A DNA stretch of 64,000 nt, taken from the NCBI RefSeq assembly GCF_001039355.2, contig NW_019775646.1, forward strand, positions 124,001 through 188,000, in the 5' to 3' direction. This DNA is from Lingula anatina (Eukaryota; Brachiopoda; Lingulata; Lingulida; Lingulidae). A model generated the notes under the pieces. That model did not search any database and was not told where the DNA came from. It was given only the letters and a program-made list of their open reading frames with translations. Below are positions 44,501 through 56,213 of the stretch, in pieces. How positions within the stretch are numbered: the first letter of the stretch is position 1; every line of letters begins with the position of its first letter. Position numbers and translations under genes: made by a program.

Positions 44501-47500
44501 GCAGAGTATTTTGCATCTAAATCACTACTTACTTACCTATCAGATCGATGACAGACTGATTCTCAATGCCCAGCTGCGCCAGACACTTCCGTTCTTCTAC
44601 GAGAACGCGCGCAGTGCCGCTCACACAAAAACCCTCCACCTTTTGGCTGGCTAGCTCGCCATCCGTCTCCTTGGGATCTTCAACGACTTGCTTGAGGACA
44701 TGATACAGCGTGGCGCATGTTTCCGTCTCCACGTCTCTAGTCCATGTCTTGTTCGGACTGCTCCTGGTAATGTTCAAGGTTACCTGTATGGGCTGGGATA
44801 TAATTACATCGATGACCGGACACCTTGCGGTCAAGAATTTGAGAAGTAACTGGCCCCTGCCACGCACAGTCGCGTCATCAATCATCTGAAAATGAAAAGG
44901 TGAAAAAGACTAAGAAAACACACCAGCACGGTAGCAAACTTTATCTCAAACCTTGTAAAACTGAGTGCTTCAAATAGATTTTTACTCCTTTCTCTTGTTT
45001 AATAATACGTTTATTTTCTTTTTTTCATTTCAAGCATTATTACCTCCGCCAAGGAGGTTATGTTTTCACCCCTGTTTGTTTGTTTGTCTGTCTGTCCTCA
45101 ACATAACTCAAAAAGTTATGGATGAATTTTGATGGAATTTTCAGGTTAGGTAAGAAATGGGTTAACTTAGAAGTGATTATTTTTTGGTGTTGATCTGGAT
45201 CAATAATCAATCAATAATAATTAAAAATCGCTGTCTTGGCAGAGGTCTGCGCTCTCGTAGTGCTTTTCTAGTTATATATGCTATACTGGTAACCTACGGA
45301 GTTATAAAAGCTCACAACATCCTCCTCATCTTTAAGCAGAAGGCAGACTTGTGTTTGGTCTGTGCCAGTAGAAAAAGAATCGGTCTCCTGAAATAAATTT
45401 GGAAGTAATAAGATCAATAAACAAATACATGTATAGGATATTTTGCTAAACTGGCACACATATTAAAACATGTAATAGACGACCCCGTTAGTACAAAGCA
45501 TCTTAATTTCAAACAAAAAAAGAACTTATATACCTTTCCCTTGGTTTTTATCAGGTTCTGAACTGACTTTTCAACTTCAAGCAAGATGGTTTCATCACAT
45601 AACACGTGGATGCTGCCAAGCTTTTCCATCGTCTTGTGAGTAAGAACGGGAACTTCCATTTGTATAGGTATTAATATTAGGCTCCTACTAAGGCCAAGGT
45701 CCCTGAAAATAAAAGCATGAGTAGTGTTTACCATTCATGACAGATCCACTGTTCGTGTCAGGCAAGGACTGCGTGCGTCTTATTGACTTAACCAGTTACC
45801 ATATGCTAATTTTGATTTACTATTATAAAAACTTCACTGAAAGCTTTACTTACTATGTAATTGAAGGTGAATGAATACCTGAGATGCCGGTTGCTTTGCA
45901 GCTTCTCCACTCTGTCACGAATTAAAATGAATGAGGTATCCAGCTTGCAGGAGCTATGAGTTTTAAAGTCTACCATCACTTGTTCTCTCAGGTCAGCGAC
46001 CATCTTATAGGCCTCGATATTAACTTGGAGAACCAAAAAACACCCTGGCATTCGAAACTGAACATCGAACGTGAACATTGTTGGTTTTACGGTGACTTCT
46101 GACCCATCTGAAAATCCCTCGAACGCGATGTAAATGGTTTCGTATAATTCGTCGAAGGAATACTTGCTCTCACACACACCTCTCTCTTTGTGCCGGTGTA
46201 CCAAGGCAACGCCGTCCTCCTCCATCAGGCGCCGTGCCACCAAATCATTCTTCAGGTCAGAGAGAGTAATGGATGACTTCACGACCATTGTGTCTTGCCG
46301 ACCATCAAACGCGATCACTTTTAGAGACATGTCCTTCTCAATGACCACGCGTGCTCTGTAAGCTAAATTTTCTCGATATGACGAGTCACGTCGAGTCAGA
46401 ATCTTAATCGCCGTGGCGCTGTCTGGACCTAGATTCAGTGCCTTTTGAACCTCACTCTTGAGATTTTGGCTTTTGAAGATGACCAACGTGACCAGTTTAG
46501 GAGGATCAGACGCCTCAATCAACCCTTTCAACAAAAGTGCCGTAAAGCTCCTCTTCACGTTTGAACGGGATTGCTCCCTGGTGACTCTCACGTCCTCGGG
46601 ACTGGGAACGCCGTACCGCGAGACGACCTCTGCAGTAACATCTGAGGAATAGCCACAGGTGAACATCTCGGTGATGACGTTCTCTGCGTCGACAGGATTA
46701 ATTACGCTAACCTCATTAGCGATTTCTCTCACCAGGACAACTTCGCAAGACGAGTCCATCCAATCCCTGTTTAGGTAAATATATAAAAAGCGCTACAAAT
46801 TCATAGCCACTTAATCCACTTGAAAGAGAGAAATAACTGACTGATTCTGTTTATTTAATTCCTCGATCATTTTAATTGGACACTTATGGTGTTTTCTTTT
46901 CATCGTGGTTTCAAATTTTAATAATACAGCCTTGCCTACCAATTAAAAAGCGTGCTTTTTGAAAACAAAACGCTGGTCCCCTACCTGTAGATGGAAGAAA
47001 TGGCCTTCATTTGAAAATGATAATGAGTGACGAACTGGTCTGCGAAGTTGACTACGTAGGCTTCGATATCCCTCTCAGCAGATGGCACGGAGCCAGTGAC
47101 TTGTTTCACCAGATCCAACAATGTTTGTTCTGGTCCCAGATCGACAATGAGGGGTTCAGACAACACTCCTGCATAATTCTGGTGGCAGACCTTAAACTGG
47201 AGATTGGAAGAGGGTAAACTATATAAGGCATATGGAACAACATAGAGTCTGACATACAAAAACTTTAATTAGTACAATCAGGCCAATACACGACATTTAG
47301 GCCTGCAAGCAACTAGATGTAACTTATTAGTACATTTACATATAAACTTGTTCTGCAAAGTTCACAAAAATACCTAATGTTAAACCCAGCACTTATTTCC
47401 ATTCTGAAACAAGTTCTGTTTAACAATAGATGATGGGCAGTAAGGATGAAAGAAGGAAAATCAAAGGCAATCGTTGGCTACCCACCGTATACACCAACTC

Positions 47501-50445
47501 TGGCGTGAAGGTGCATTCCAACAACCCATTCTCACTTTTCTTCTTCTCGATCCCAGAATCTTCTATCTTGGACCCTTTGGAGGTGGAATAGAACATAAAC
47601 CGACGGGCCAGAGTCACCGGTCTCTCAATGGTATATTCCTCCTCGCCATTCAAAGCAAACATGCCTGCAGTATAAATAAAAATCTTTCTGAAAGGAGTTT
47701 TGTTACACTCGGTGATATCTTAATAACAAAATAAAGGGTTTTTTAGTATGATAAGAACTTATGTTACCATAATATATACAAGGATACTGGTATGTTCAGC
47801 AAGGTCAGTATTACCTCAATCAATCAATTAAACAAAAAAAGTAAGATAAACTATTTGAATGAACATTTTGGAAAATAAACAGTTAAGCTACATGTTCCTG
47901 TCAGCGTTTCTTACCTATCAAGATATCATCTATCTTGACTTCAGCACGGCATCTGTTTTTTGTTCCATTTCGCAGCTGGAGACAGTAATTATACCCACTC
48001 CCCAGTTCGACGTATTCTCCTTCTGCTGTCTTAAAATGGCGCCCGCCTTCCACTTTGACTCGATAGCCATCAATTTCGAAGAAGTTTTTGGATGCAGGTT
48101 TGTACTTTGAAGGAGCTTGGTCAAAAAAGTATTAAATACATCAGAAACATACATCAATTTGTTTGGATTATGAAAGAGCAATAAAAATTTGATTAAAGTG
48201 GTTCATAAAAAAGCTGGAAAATCTCCCCAATAGAACGTGTTTCCGTTACTCACAAGTACACGTACACTGTATTAATTCTTACCCAATCCTTGGGCTAGCT
48301 CTTGTATATTGTCTTTGATAGTTATCAATTCTTCCACCTGCTCTTGCTGACGGTTGGCCTAAATATACAAATAGATACATCCACAAAAATACTATGAGTC
48401 GGTCTAGTTCAAGTATCATATGAACCTTTGTAACTATTTATTCATAAAACAGCCAAGACGCAAACTGCCAACAGATGAGGATATTCTGTTTTTACTTTCT
48501 GGATGCATAAATCATAGCACCCTCTATGTCAAAGAAAAAAACAACAAAATATCAAGTTGTTACAAGTGACCAAGCTATGTATTACATATTGGAGTTACCG
48601 GTAGAAGCATTCTCACGTACAATTTGATCCAGTGTCACCTTCATCTCCAGCATGCTGCTAGCCTTCTGGTCCAGCTTCTGCAGCAGCTCACTCTGGTGGA
48701 CACTTTCAGCAAACATAGCTTCAGTCAGCTGCTTTACTATCTCCTCCTTTAGTTGGTCGATGTTTTCAACGCGGGCGGTGGCTTTGAGAATCTTTGCAAT
48801 GGCATTTTGGTCGGGGAGGAGGCACTGTATGATATACAGTTCTGCCAACTCCAAAACCTAGAATCGGGTTGTGTGTAATGATTCAATAGTGGAATTTGAT
48901 TGAAAAACAAAGATGGATGGCAAAATTTGTGACATGTAATAAATTATTTGGAGTGCAAACTATCATGGCCAAGGCACGAATAATAAAGTATGCTGCGGTC
49001 TGCACAGCGATGTGGGTTTATAACAAGGTCAATTGCAATACACTGACTTAGAAGTTAAAAGAGAGAACATTTACTCGTTATTAGGTTAGAGAAAATATAC
49101 ATTTATTGCATTACTCTTATATAATATAGTTTTTGTGAGTGTAGAACAGGTGTTTATTGTGTTGTCAACGATCAACACTCTTAGACCCCATTCCCGCAGT
49201 TTTAGATCGATCTATCCCTGTGGGGAGTCTCACTAGATTATTGTCAGCTTAGCCGGCTTAAGCGTCTGTTCCGCCTACTTAAAGCTGTAAGGGGGTAATA
49301 AACTGTTGTGCGCGCTCAGCTGACTGCAATTCAGCGTGAACCCCCAGGGAGTTAGGTCAATCCGGATGGATCAATCTAAATCTCTGGGAATGCACTCTTA
49401 GGGGCCTACCTCCACAAGCTGCTCCAACAGGAAAGACTGTTCTTCGTTTTGCGCCACCAGAGAACCACCGACAATCACCTCCACATTTCTGATCACTTTC
49501 AGTAAGTCCATAGCCTCGGCTCGGAGCGTGGCGTTGGCTTTGAAGATTCCGTATACGCTGCTGATAATCCCCAGGGCAGTCTTGATATAGGGGAGCTCGT
49601 CGCCCAATCCGATCGCACCCTCTAAAATATGTTCGCCCACGTTGGTGAGACCAAATTCGTCTGCTCGCTTGAGTGCTTCGGAAAACTTATCAACTACAAC
49701 CACCACCTGGAAAAAATGCTTTCTTGATTAAAAGACAAATTGAAGATTTGGCATTCATGTTACTTACGAAAAGCGTCATTGAAAAGTTTATTGAATCTAA
49801 TATATTAGGTTTACAAATCCACCCCGATTTGACAAACAGATTCTGTTTACCATAACTCAAGGCTGGCGGGGAAGTTTGATTCTGAGTTTTAATCTTAAGA
49901 ACACTGATTGAAACAATTGGGTTATACAAACTATACCTCTCTTACTTCACTTTTTAAATGCTTACTTTTTCCTGGTTTGAAACTTCGTCGCTTGGTCTGT
50001 CCACAATATCTATGCCAGTGCCTCTGCTGAACAGTTTCATCAGCCCCGCCTGTCGCTTCAGTCGGCGGAACACCAGAGCAAGGACAGCCGCGTCTTTGGC
50101 AGATTTCCACAAGGCGACGAAGTCCTTCGTTTTCTTTTTCACGAGGCAACTTTTCATGCATTTGGTAGTCTGTCCAACCTTTTTGATATATTCAGGGTCT
50201 CTATTTTGTTGGTTGTAATACATGTGGAGCTGGTTTTCGACAACTTTCAGTTCCCCACCCAGTATAAGCGCCATTTCAGAGAGCTCTGGAGTCAAGTTTT
50301 CTGTAGCCACGGCGTTGTACATCTTGAAAATTTGTTTGACATGTTTGAAAGGTCTTTTCATATCCCAATTATCCTCGTTTGCAATAATATCTTCTGTTTC
50401 GGGCTCTGCCTTTAGATCTTGAATGTCTGGAATGGTTGATGCCAT
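41578..50445 (-). CDS. Unnamed 1,224-residue HeLo-like / tandem ubiquitin-like protein (copy 2)
   Basis: Fifteen exons with lengths identical to copy 1: 49,966-50,445; 49,410-49,706; 48,621-48,857; 48,283-48,358; 47,915-48,115; 47,486-47,664; 46,985-47,196; 45,879-46,766; 45,534-45,702; 45,298-45,387; 44,537-44,885; 42,851-42,917; 42,511-42,558; 42,015-42,236; 41,578-41,737. They total 3,675 bases, and no stop or frameshift was found. Domain order is as in copy 1. Differences are scattered substitutions, for example MKRPF for IKRPF in exon 1 and VINPVDAENVITEM for VLNPVDAENVTTEM in exon 8. Exon 12 is more changed (SKQLDVLEYSSRSVGISDL). The donor of exon 2 is GTAGGC, 12 bases from a MITE. Keeping an open 3.7-kb frame beside a dead Grl argues that this gene is under constraint. 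Confidence 0.82.
43306..43409 (+). repeat. GC-rich ~21-bp tandem repeat and palindrome, copy 2
   Basis: Four units of the CTCGAGCGYCCGACTTACTAT type (the third and fourth diverged), then the same perfect palindrome TAACTCGGGCGCCCGAGTTA. Copy 1 has only two units, so the array has changed length since duplication. Confidence 0.8.
43440..43670 (+). pseudogene. Fragment of an integrase/DDE-type transposon-derived gene, copy 2
   Basis: Same fragment as at 18,180, with MAEISRDDLITLY and IIDIIAFLREQLIGSGSLRGY. It ends at GGATACAG|GTAATT, a proper donor, which supports this having once been a spliced first exon. Frameshifted in the middle. Confidence 0.6.
45037..45273 (+). mobile_element. CCTCCGCCAAGGAGG dispersed repeat in intron 10, copy 2
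   Basis: Orthologous to the insertion at 19,391 and at the same junctions. Absent from copy 3. Confidence 0.75.
49184..49397. mobile_element. MITE (TTA target) beside the exon-2 splice donor, copy-2-private
   Basis: A 214-base element between TTA duplications (49,181-49,183 and 49,398-49,400). Ends GACCCCATTCCC and inverse GAGTGCATTCCC, with TAGATCGATC inside. Copy 1 lacks it at 23,550. It ends 12 bases from the first base of exon 2, leaving GTAGGC as donor. Confidence 0.88.
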
Positions 50446-50546
50446 CGTTGGTGTCGCTGGTGTTAAGATGGAGTACAGGTTTTGTGAGATAGGGTTTACA
50501 ACGTAAAGATCCTGAAAAATAAAAGGGTAAATCATGCTACATGAAG

Positions 50547-50547
50547 T

Positions 50548-50608
<61 letters not shown>
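50547..50608. repeat. (TG)n(AG)n compound microsatellite
   Basis: About 13 TG then 18 AG units in the 5' intron of the large gene. Confidence 0.95.
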
Positions 50609-50610
<2 letters not shown>

Positions 50611-51179
50611 AACAGTTCACACTGTTTTATTTTTGCACAGAGAGTAAATAGGCGGCAGAAAAGTGCTGTGTATTTATTCATTTTTTAAAAACGAGAGGGA
50701 TGTATCGTCCCTCGTTCACCATATCGTTGAAGTGAAGTTACCGTTACCACTTCAATCAATAAAACTAAATACCAGCTTTATTATTGTCGAATATGCTAAA
50801 TAAATGAAGAAATATAAAATATGTTATAGAGACGTAACATTGTCACTGAGTGCCCACCAAGCATCGTTAGATGCTATTCTAAATTTTGTTCTTACTCAAC
50901 ATTGAGATCAATCTGCAGCGTGTGATTACCGTTGAAAGAGATACATGTAATTAGTCGGCAAGCCAAGTAGGCGGTAAAGCCCGTCATTTCAATAGCTGAA
51001 GTTCATCAGCAGGCGAGAAATATCGGGTGACAACCGGCGCAATGACCCGAGGTGGAATATAATCATACATGGAAGTCAAAATTGACACTTTGAAAATAAA
51101 ACCTACAGGAAGTTGCAAACACACCCTCAGTGACCATCCATCACTCGGGCATTATTTAATAACCCTAAGATACCTGGAT

Positions 51180-51412
51180 CCTAGGTTGTCCTTAACTCCG
51201 TTTGTCTGTTCGTCACCAGTCTAACTCAAAGTTTTTTTTTTTTTTGGGGGGGGGGATTTTGATGAAATTTCCAGGATAAGTCAGAAATGATCCAACTTAG
51301 GAGTGATAAGATTTTGGTGATGATCCATCATTTAATAAACGGTTAATCATTAGTTAATTATTTGTCTTGGTGGGGGTTAGTGCTCTCAGTACTTTTCTAG
51401 TTATAATTATTT
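51180..51412 (+). mobile_element. Diverged member of the CCTCCGCC repeat family, copy 2
   Basis: Counterpart of 25,297-25,545, with an added T/G homopolymer run at 51,232-51,253. Confidence 0.6.
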
Positions 51413-51489
51413 TGAATCGGCCCCATTTCATCACAATATCCCTATATTACTCAAGAAAATGTAAACTTGTTTCCTTAGTTTCATATGTT

Positions 51490-51960
51490 TATTCATCTTA
51501 AAAAGTCAGCCAAGCTTTCGAAATATTCACTAGTCATGTTCACAAAATTGTTTACTGGGTGCCACACCATGGGGACACAGGCAAGAAAACTGAAAGTCCG
51601 AGATATTCTTTTCCTGTCATGAAATTCCAGAACATTGTCCCAATCGCCTGGCCAGCTAAACCGAGTCTGCCTGTTAAGCCTGTATAGGACCATCTTTCCA
51701 CTTATCAACTAGAAAATAAGCAAGGCCAGAGGACATGCGCCGCAAGTATTCTGTGTTTCCAATCGATATCGTGACTAGTATGATAAAATGCACACAGTGC
51801 CAAATTATTTCATTGGCAGGATTGTCGATATCGTATAATATCCATTTCCAAGAACTTGCACTAGCCATGTATGTTCGTTCCTTACTGGCGAGACAGGCCG
51901 GAATCCATAGCAGACGGCAGGATGTGCACTTTATGTATTGTAGCGGAGCAATGGAGAAAA
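51490..51960 (-). pseudogene. Unrecognised gene fragment, copy 2
   Basis: Counterpart of 25,629-26,075. The 3'-most piece is open to a natural-looking end: LISGKMVLYRLNRQTRFSW, PGDWDNVLEFHDRKRISRT, FVNMTSEYFESLADFLR, then TGA at 51,493-51,495. The preceding piece (IIWHCVHFIILVTISIGNTE) carries a small insertion at about 51,834 that shifts its upstream frame relative to copy 1. Each copy is thus broken at a different point. Family unknown. Confidence 0.3.
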
Positions 51961-52472
51961 TAGTTAAATAGTTTTTTTTAATCCGTTTTCACCTTTCACC
52001 TCATATATTTTCACCTTCAATAGAAATGTTGGAGCATGTGCAAAGATTAAAAAAAAGGCTACACATGACGTCAGGTGCTACTACAATGTATAGGCTAGTT
52101 TTAAATACGCCATGTAACTTCTAACCTTATGGACTCCATTTCACTTTCGAAAACTCGTTAAAAAATCGCTACATGCCATCGTTCACATGATAACATAACT
52201 TAATTGCTGCTGATTTAGGACAATATTAATTGTCCCCAAATGATATCTACGTGGTTTCCTAACACCCTGTTTGCTACAGGCTCGTTCTACGACTGTTGTT
52301 CAGCTCTGTCAGACCTTAGGGTTTTTTCTTCTCTCTACCAGAGGCTAACAGAGTGATGACGTCAAATCTATGGACAAATTTTTGCTGGACTGTACAGAAA
52401 AGTGCGTATAAGTAGCTATAGATGTATCTGTGAATGTTTAGTGAAAAATCAATCTGAGGTCCTGGTAGAGGA

Positions 52473-52639
52473 CAGGGGCGGATCCCGAGATTTTTTTCTG
52501 ACAGTCTTCAAAATTATCTTTGTTGATCCATCTTCCATTTGACCGTCTTCTGACAGAAAAAATTAGATGCCCGTCAATGTAAACTTAAAAAATATGACCG
52601 TCTTTCAGAAGACCCAGAGAGGGCTTCTGTCCACCCCTG
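52473..52639. mobile_element. hAT-like MITE (CAGGGGCGGA ends), copy 2
   Basis: Orthologous to 26,525-26,691 and the same length. The right end has one substitution (GTCCACCCCTG). Confidence 0.65.
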
Positions 52640-55600
52640 GAGGGTACATGTATATATTTCCGGATGATTATATTTTCCCGCGTTTCGAACGGTATAGCGG
52701 GAAAATGTATGGATGACACGGGTCAGTGAAAATGGGGACAAATGCTCAATATCTGTGCAATCATTTGATTGGTCAATCACTGGTTATGCTTAGTAGCTTT
52801 GAGGGGGTGGGTCACTTTCTTGATGGCGACCAAACTAAACTAGTAGTATTGACATTGAAGATGTTGATTATAACATTTGTTAGAAACAATGGGTACACAG
52901 AATTTCTAGAGTGGATTTTTACGGTCTAAAATGTTTTTATTCTTAGCTTTTCTCCTGGGATGTCTTGAGTTAAAAGAAAAGTTGTTATAAAGGGGGAACG
53001 TTAAGCTCGAAACAAAGAGAACCAAATATTAGTATATATTACAGTGAATGGAAGAATCATGAAAATATTGATAATTTTACGGAACAGTAATTCATATTGG
53101 TAGATTTGTAAAGCTATGTCTGTGTCATCCAAATAATCAGATTTACAAATGTACTTTTTTCTTTTTATGATAAATAATAATTAGGTTCCAGCGTCTTGGT
53201 CGGGCCCCGCAAATGTTATATGTGCGCTATTTGGTATGTTTTGATTAAGTGGAGTTAACACAACCGGTTTTTACTGCACTGTCCTGACCTATGTATGTGT
53301 GATTATATGTATTTCCCTTTGAAAGGCTGCTTCAAATGTGAGTGATATGGATGTGCGTTTTAGGAGTGGGGAGGGGAGCATCCTTTGCATATTTCATGTT
53401 ATGTGCAAGGCAGGGTACGGTTTATTGGACCCCTCCCCTGTTTATAAGCGGACGGTACAGTGGACTGGTTACCAGGTATCTTGGCAGACGCGCACGTAAA
53501 TAAAAGTATCAGTTCATTATTGTGCATTAAATAAAAGTCACCTAAAAGTACAAAGTGGGTCAAGGCTTATATCCGGGTCAGTCGAATGTTTTTATTGTTT
53601 TTGATGAGCTGCGTTGTCTACTACAGCAGTAGAGATCCTGGACGAATTAATTTTGCTTGTCCACACTGAGAGGGACCTGTTCCCTCGGATGGTATTTTAG
53701 CTGTCATTAGGCCACCACGTTGCCTTTGTTTTCGATCTTACTTAAGTATCTAGCATGTGAGGTCGAAAACTGAGGCAATCCAGGAGCAACAGTGGTAGAC
53801 TACCAACCACTGACTAGTGATATGGATCGAGCATTTGTGACAAATACTAGTAGACCACTGAAGCGGCAAATTGAAGATATATATTTGCAAATATACACTA
53901 CACTACATATTGCCCTCGACCTACACTTAAATATATAGCCCATTATACATTATATATGAATGCATATAAGCGCACATAGTGCACTGGTATAGTGTCAATT
54001 ATGGACAATTTCTCTACTTGAAATAGGCAACGCTGACAGAAATGAAGTCGAGTGTTTGAAAGGAAGATAAATAAATACGTTACCTCACTTCCTCAGCTTT
54101 ATTTTGAATCTTCAGAACAGTCTCATCCGACTAATTTGAGTTCGATTATCCTGAAAATTTTACAGCCAGATGTCAGTGGTTGGTGAATGGCGAGCTTGTT
54201 TAAATGCACCAGAGAATCGAAATGGCACTTTAGTATTGGTACACCGCTAATATCATTTCTCACACGGACGAGTCTAACTTCGCGGACCTGTCTCCCCTTG
54301 TTATGTCCCTCTGTGTGCGGATTGTACAATGTATAGGGACGTGTTTATCCAAGTGAAAATTGACGTCCTAAAAGCAAGGGGAAGTCGGATACATATATAT
54401 AGGAGTGACTTAATCACCGAGTGCCCTGAATAATGTAACTGCAAGATGATTAATCCGAATAATGCGAGCAATATCATTTTCTATAGTATTCTTTTTGGAA
54501 GGAAGGATTAATCCAGATTTTGCTTGCATTTTCATTTTGGATTATCTATACAAAATTCTTTACCACAACATAAGAGTTATATGAACTTGGCGCGCGCCTC
54601 ATAAAATTTTTGCTATAAGATAATTTTCTCATTGTTTGGGCGGAAACCATGGATCTAGAACCCCAAATATTATCTAAGATTGTAGGCACCAAGTTGTTTC
54701 ATTTCCCTTATTTTTAACGTCTTTTACTTGCTGACCTTTCTTAAGAAGTAATCGACTAATTAACGGTCGACGTTCTAGTCTGCGCTCATTTCTCGATAAA
54801 ATCAACCGCCAGAAGGTAAATTTGACACGAGAGATATTATTAAAGGGTTTGCTATTCCCGTGATACTGTAGCGTCCGAGTACAAGAATGAGTTTCCGCTT
54901 GTTATATAACTTGCATTCGGACGTCAATCAGTTTGGTACGCGTAAGTATTACGAGTGAAAATCTTCACACTGCTGAGAGGGTCCCAATTGGGGGATGGGG
55001 GGACCAGTATTGATCACACTTCACGGGAAATAAAGTCATCAAATCACATATTATTGTAAATAAAACTTTTTTCGTAACTCATAGAAAATGCAAGTCCGGC
55101 GAGTTGTAAATCACATATTTATCGAGTAGGGGCCTACAATAATTTCGTTTTAAGAAGGACAAATAATAAAAAAGCTGCATTTAAAAGCCATGGACGTGAG
55201 CTGCTTCACGGACCATTAAAGGACATCCGACATACCGTCAGAATGGCCTGAACGGAACCAGTCCACCCCCTCACCCCTCCAGGCTGTACGTCTCTCGTAC
55301 AACCCTTCTCTGGTCACTTTCATACAGAGGTGAGACGCCTCTTTCTACACCACGCTGAGGTGAGACGCCTCACGCAGTACGCTGTACACGGCTACGCACA
55401 CTCACTCCATCAGATATAACTATAAACTGATATATCAAATCACTACTTTACACAAGCGAAACGGAGGAAAATCCAAGGGAATTAGAGCATTAGCTCTCAA
55501 TCCCGAGCGTCCCACAAACAATCTCTAAGCTTTTAACTAGGGGCGCTGTCAAAACACACGTCCCCAGGGGCCCAGCCTTTGATCGTGTTATTTTGATTAG

Positions 55601-56074
55601 AGGTAGTTAAACCAAGGCATGAGCCGGCCACCCCCAAACATCTCTCACGGTGTAACCATAGATAAGAAAGTCATGAAATTGTCGGCACTGTTGTAGAATT
55701 ATAAAAAGAGAGCAATGTTGGCGTTTTTGCATTATTTTCAGACTCAAAAGTTTCAATAACAAATGTGAAGGTGTTCAAATCCATTAAGAGAAATATGTAC
55801 TGCCTCCAACGCGTTTTTCTCATTTACAACAGCATACTATAATAGCATATATACTATAATAATATTTTGATTAGGAATATATTTACGATTTTATTGCTAT
55901 ATATCCAAGGCAACAGCAAAGTTAACGTATTTTAACGTTCTTATTTCTAAATCAAAATGGAATAATGTAGCTTATGAATTTCTCCGTCTCTGAAATGCTC
56001 CTTTTGTGTTTATTTATGTCCTCATTCCATTATGACTGCAGCTGAGATCTCCTCATTTGCCCATCCACGTATTG
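52640..56074. other. Non-coding flank of copy 2 and spacer before copy 3
   Basis: Matches copy 1 up to about 55,222 and shows the empty sites of four copy-1 insertions. Unique thereafter. A 15-base palindromic GAGGTGAGACGCCTC occurs twice (about 55,327 and 55,360). No gene seen. Confidence 0.5.
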
Positions 56075-56213
56075 TTGGCCAGTGACGCAACGGAGCTTTA
56101 CTCGGGCGTAGTTACGACGACCAGTTTTTGTCTTGGTGCAACGGGCGTAAGCAGGGAGAGTTTACGACAGTCGTAGCCGAGTAAATTTACGCCCTGTTGG
56201 TGCAACCGGGCCC
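56075..56213. mobile_element. MITE-like inverted repeat at the truncated edge of copy 3
   Basis: Inverted arms: the right end, read inversely, is GGCCCGGTTGCACCAACAGG followed by CGTAAATTTACTCGGCTACG. The left arm contains GCAACGGAGCTTTACTCGGG, CGTAGTTACGACG. The right terminus abuts Grl exon sequence (CAGTACACCAAAGG) with nothing between. Confidence 0.55.

Larger units (their letters stand above)
35892..55222. repeat. Segmental duplication, copy 2
   Basis: Second copy of the block, direct orientation. It lacks the large transposon insertions of copy 1. It carries private sequence at 37,730-38,530, a MITE at 49,184 and about 380 extra bases at 43,920-44,300 within intron 11 of the large gene. 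Similarity to copy 1 stops at about 55,222. Confidence 0.85.
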
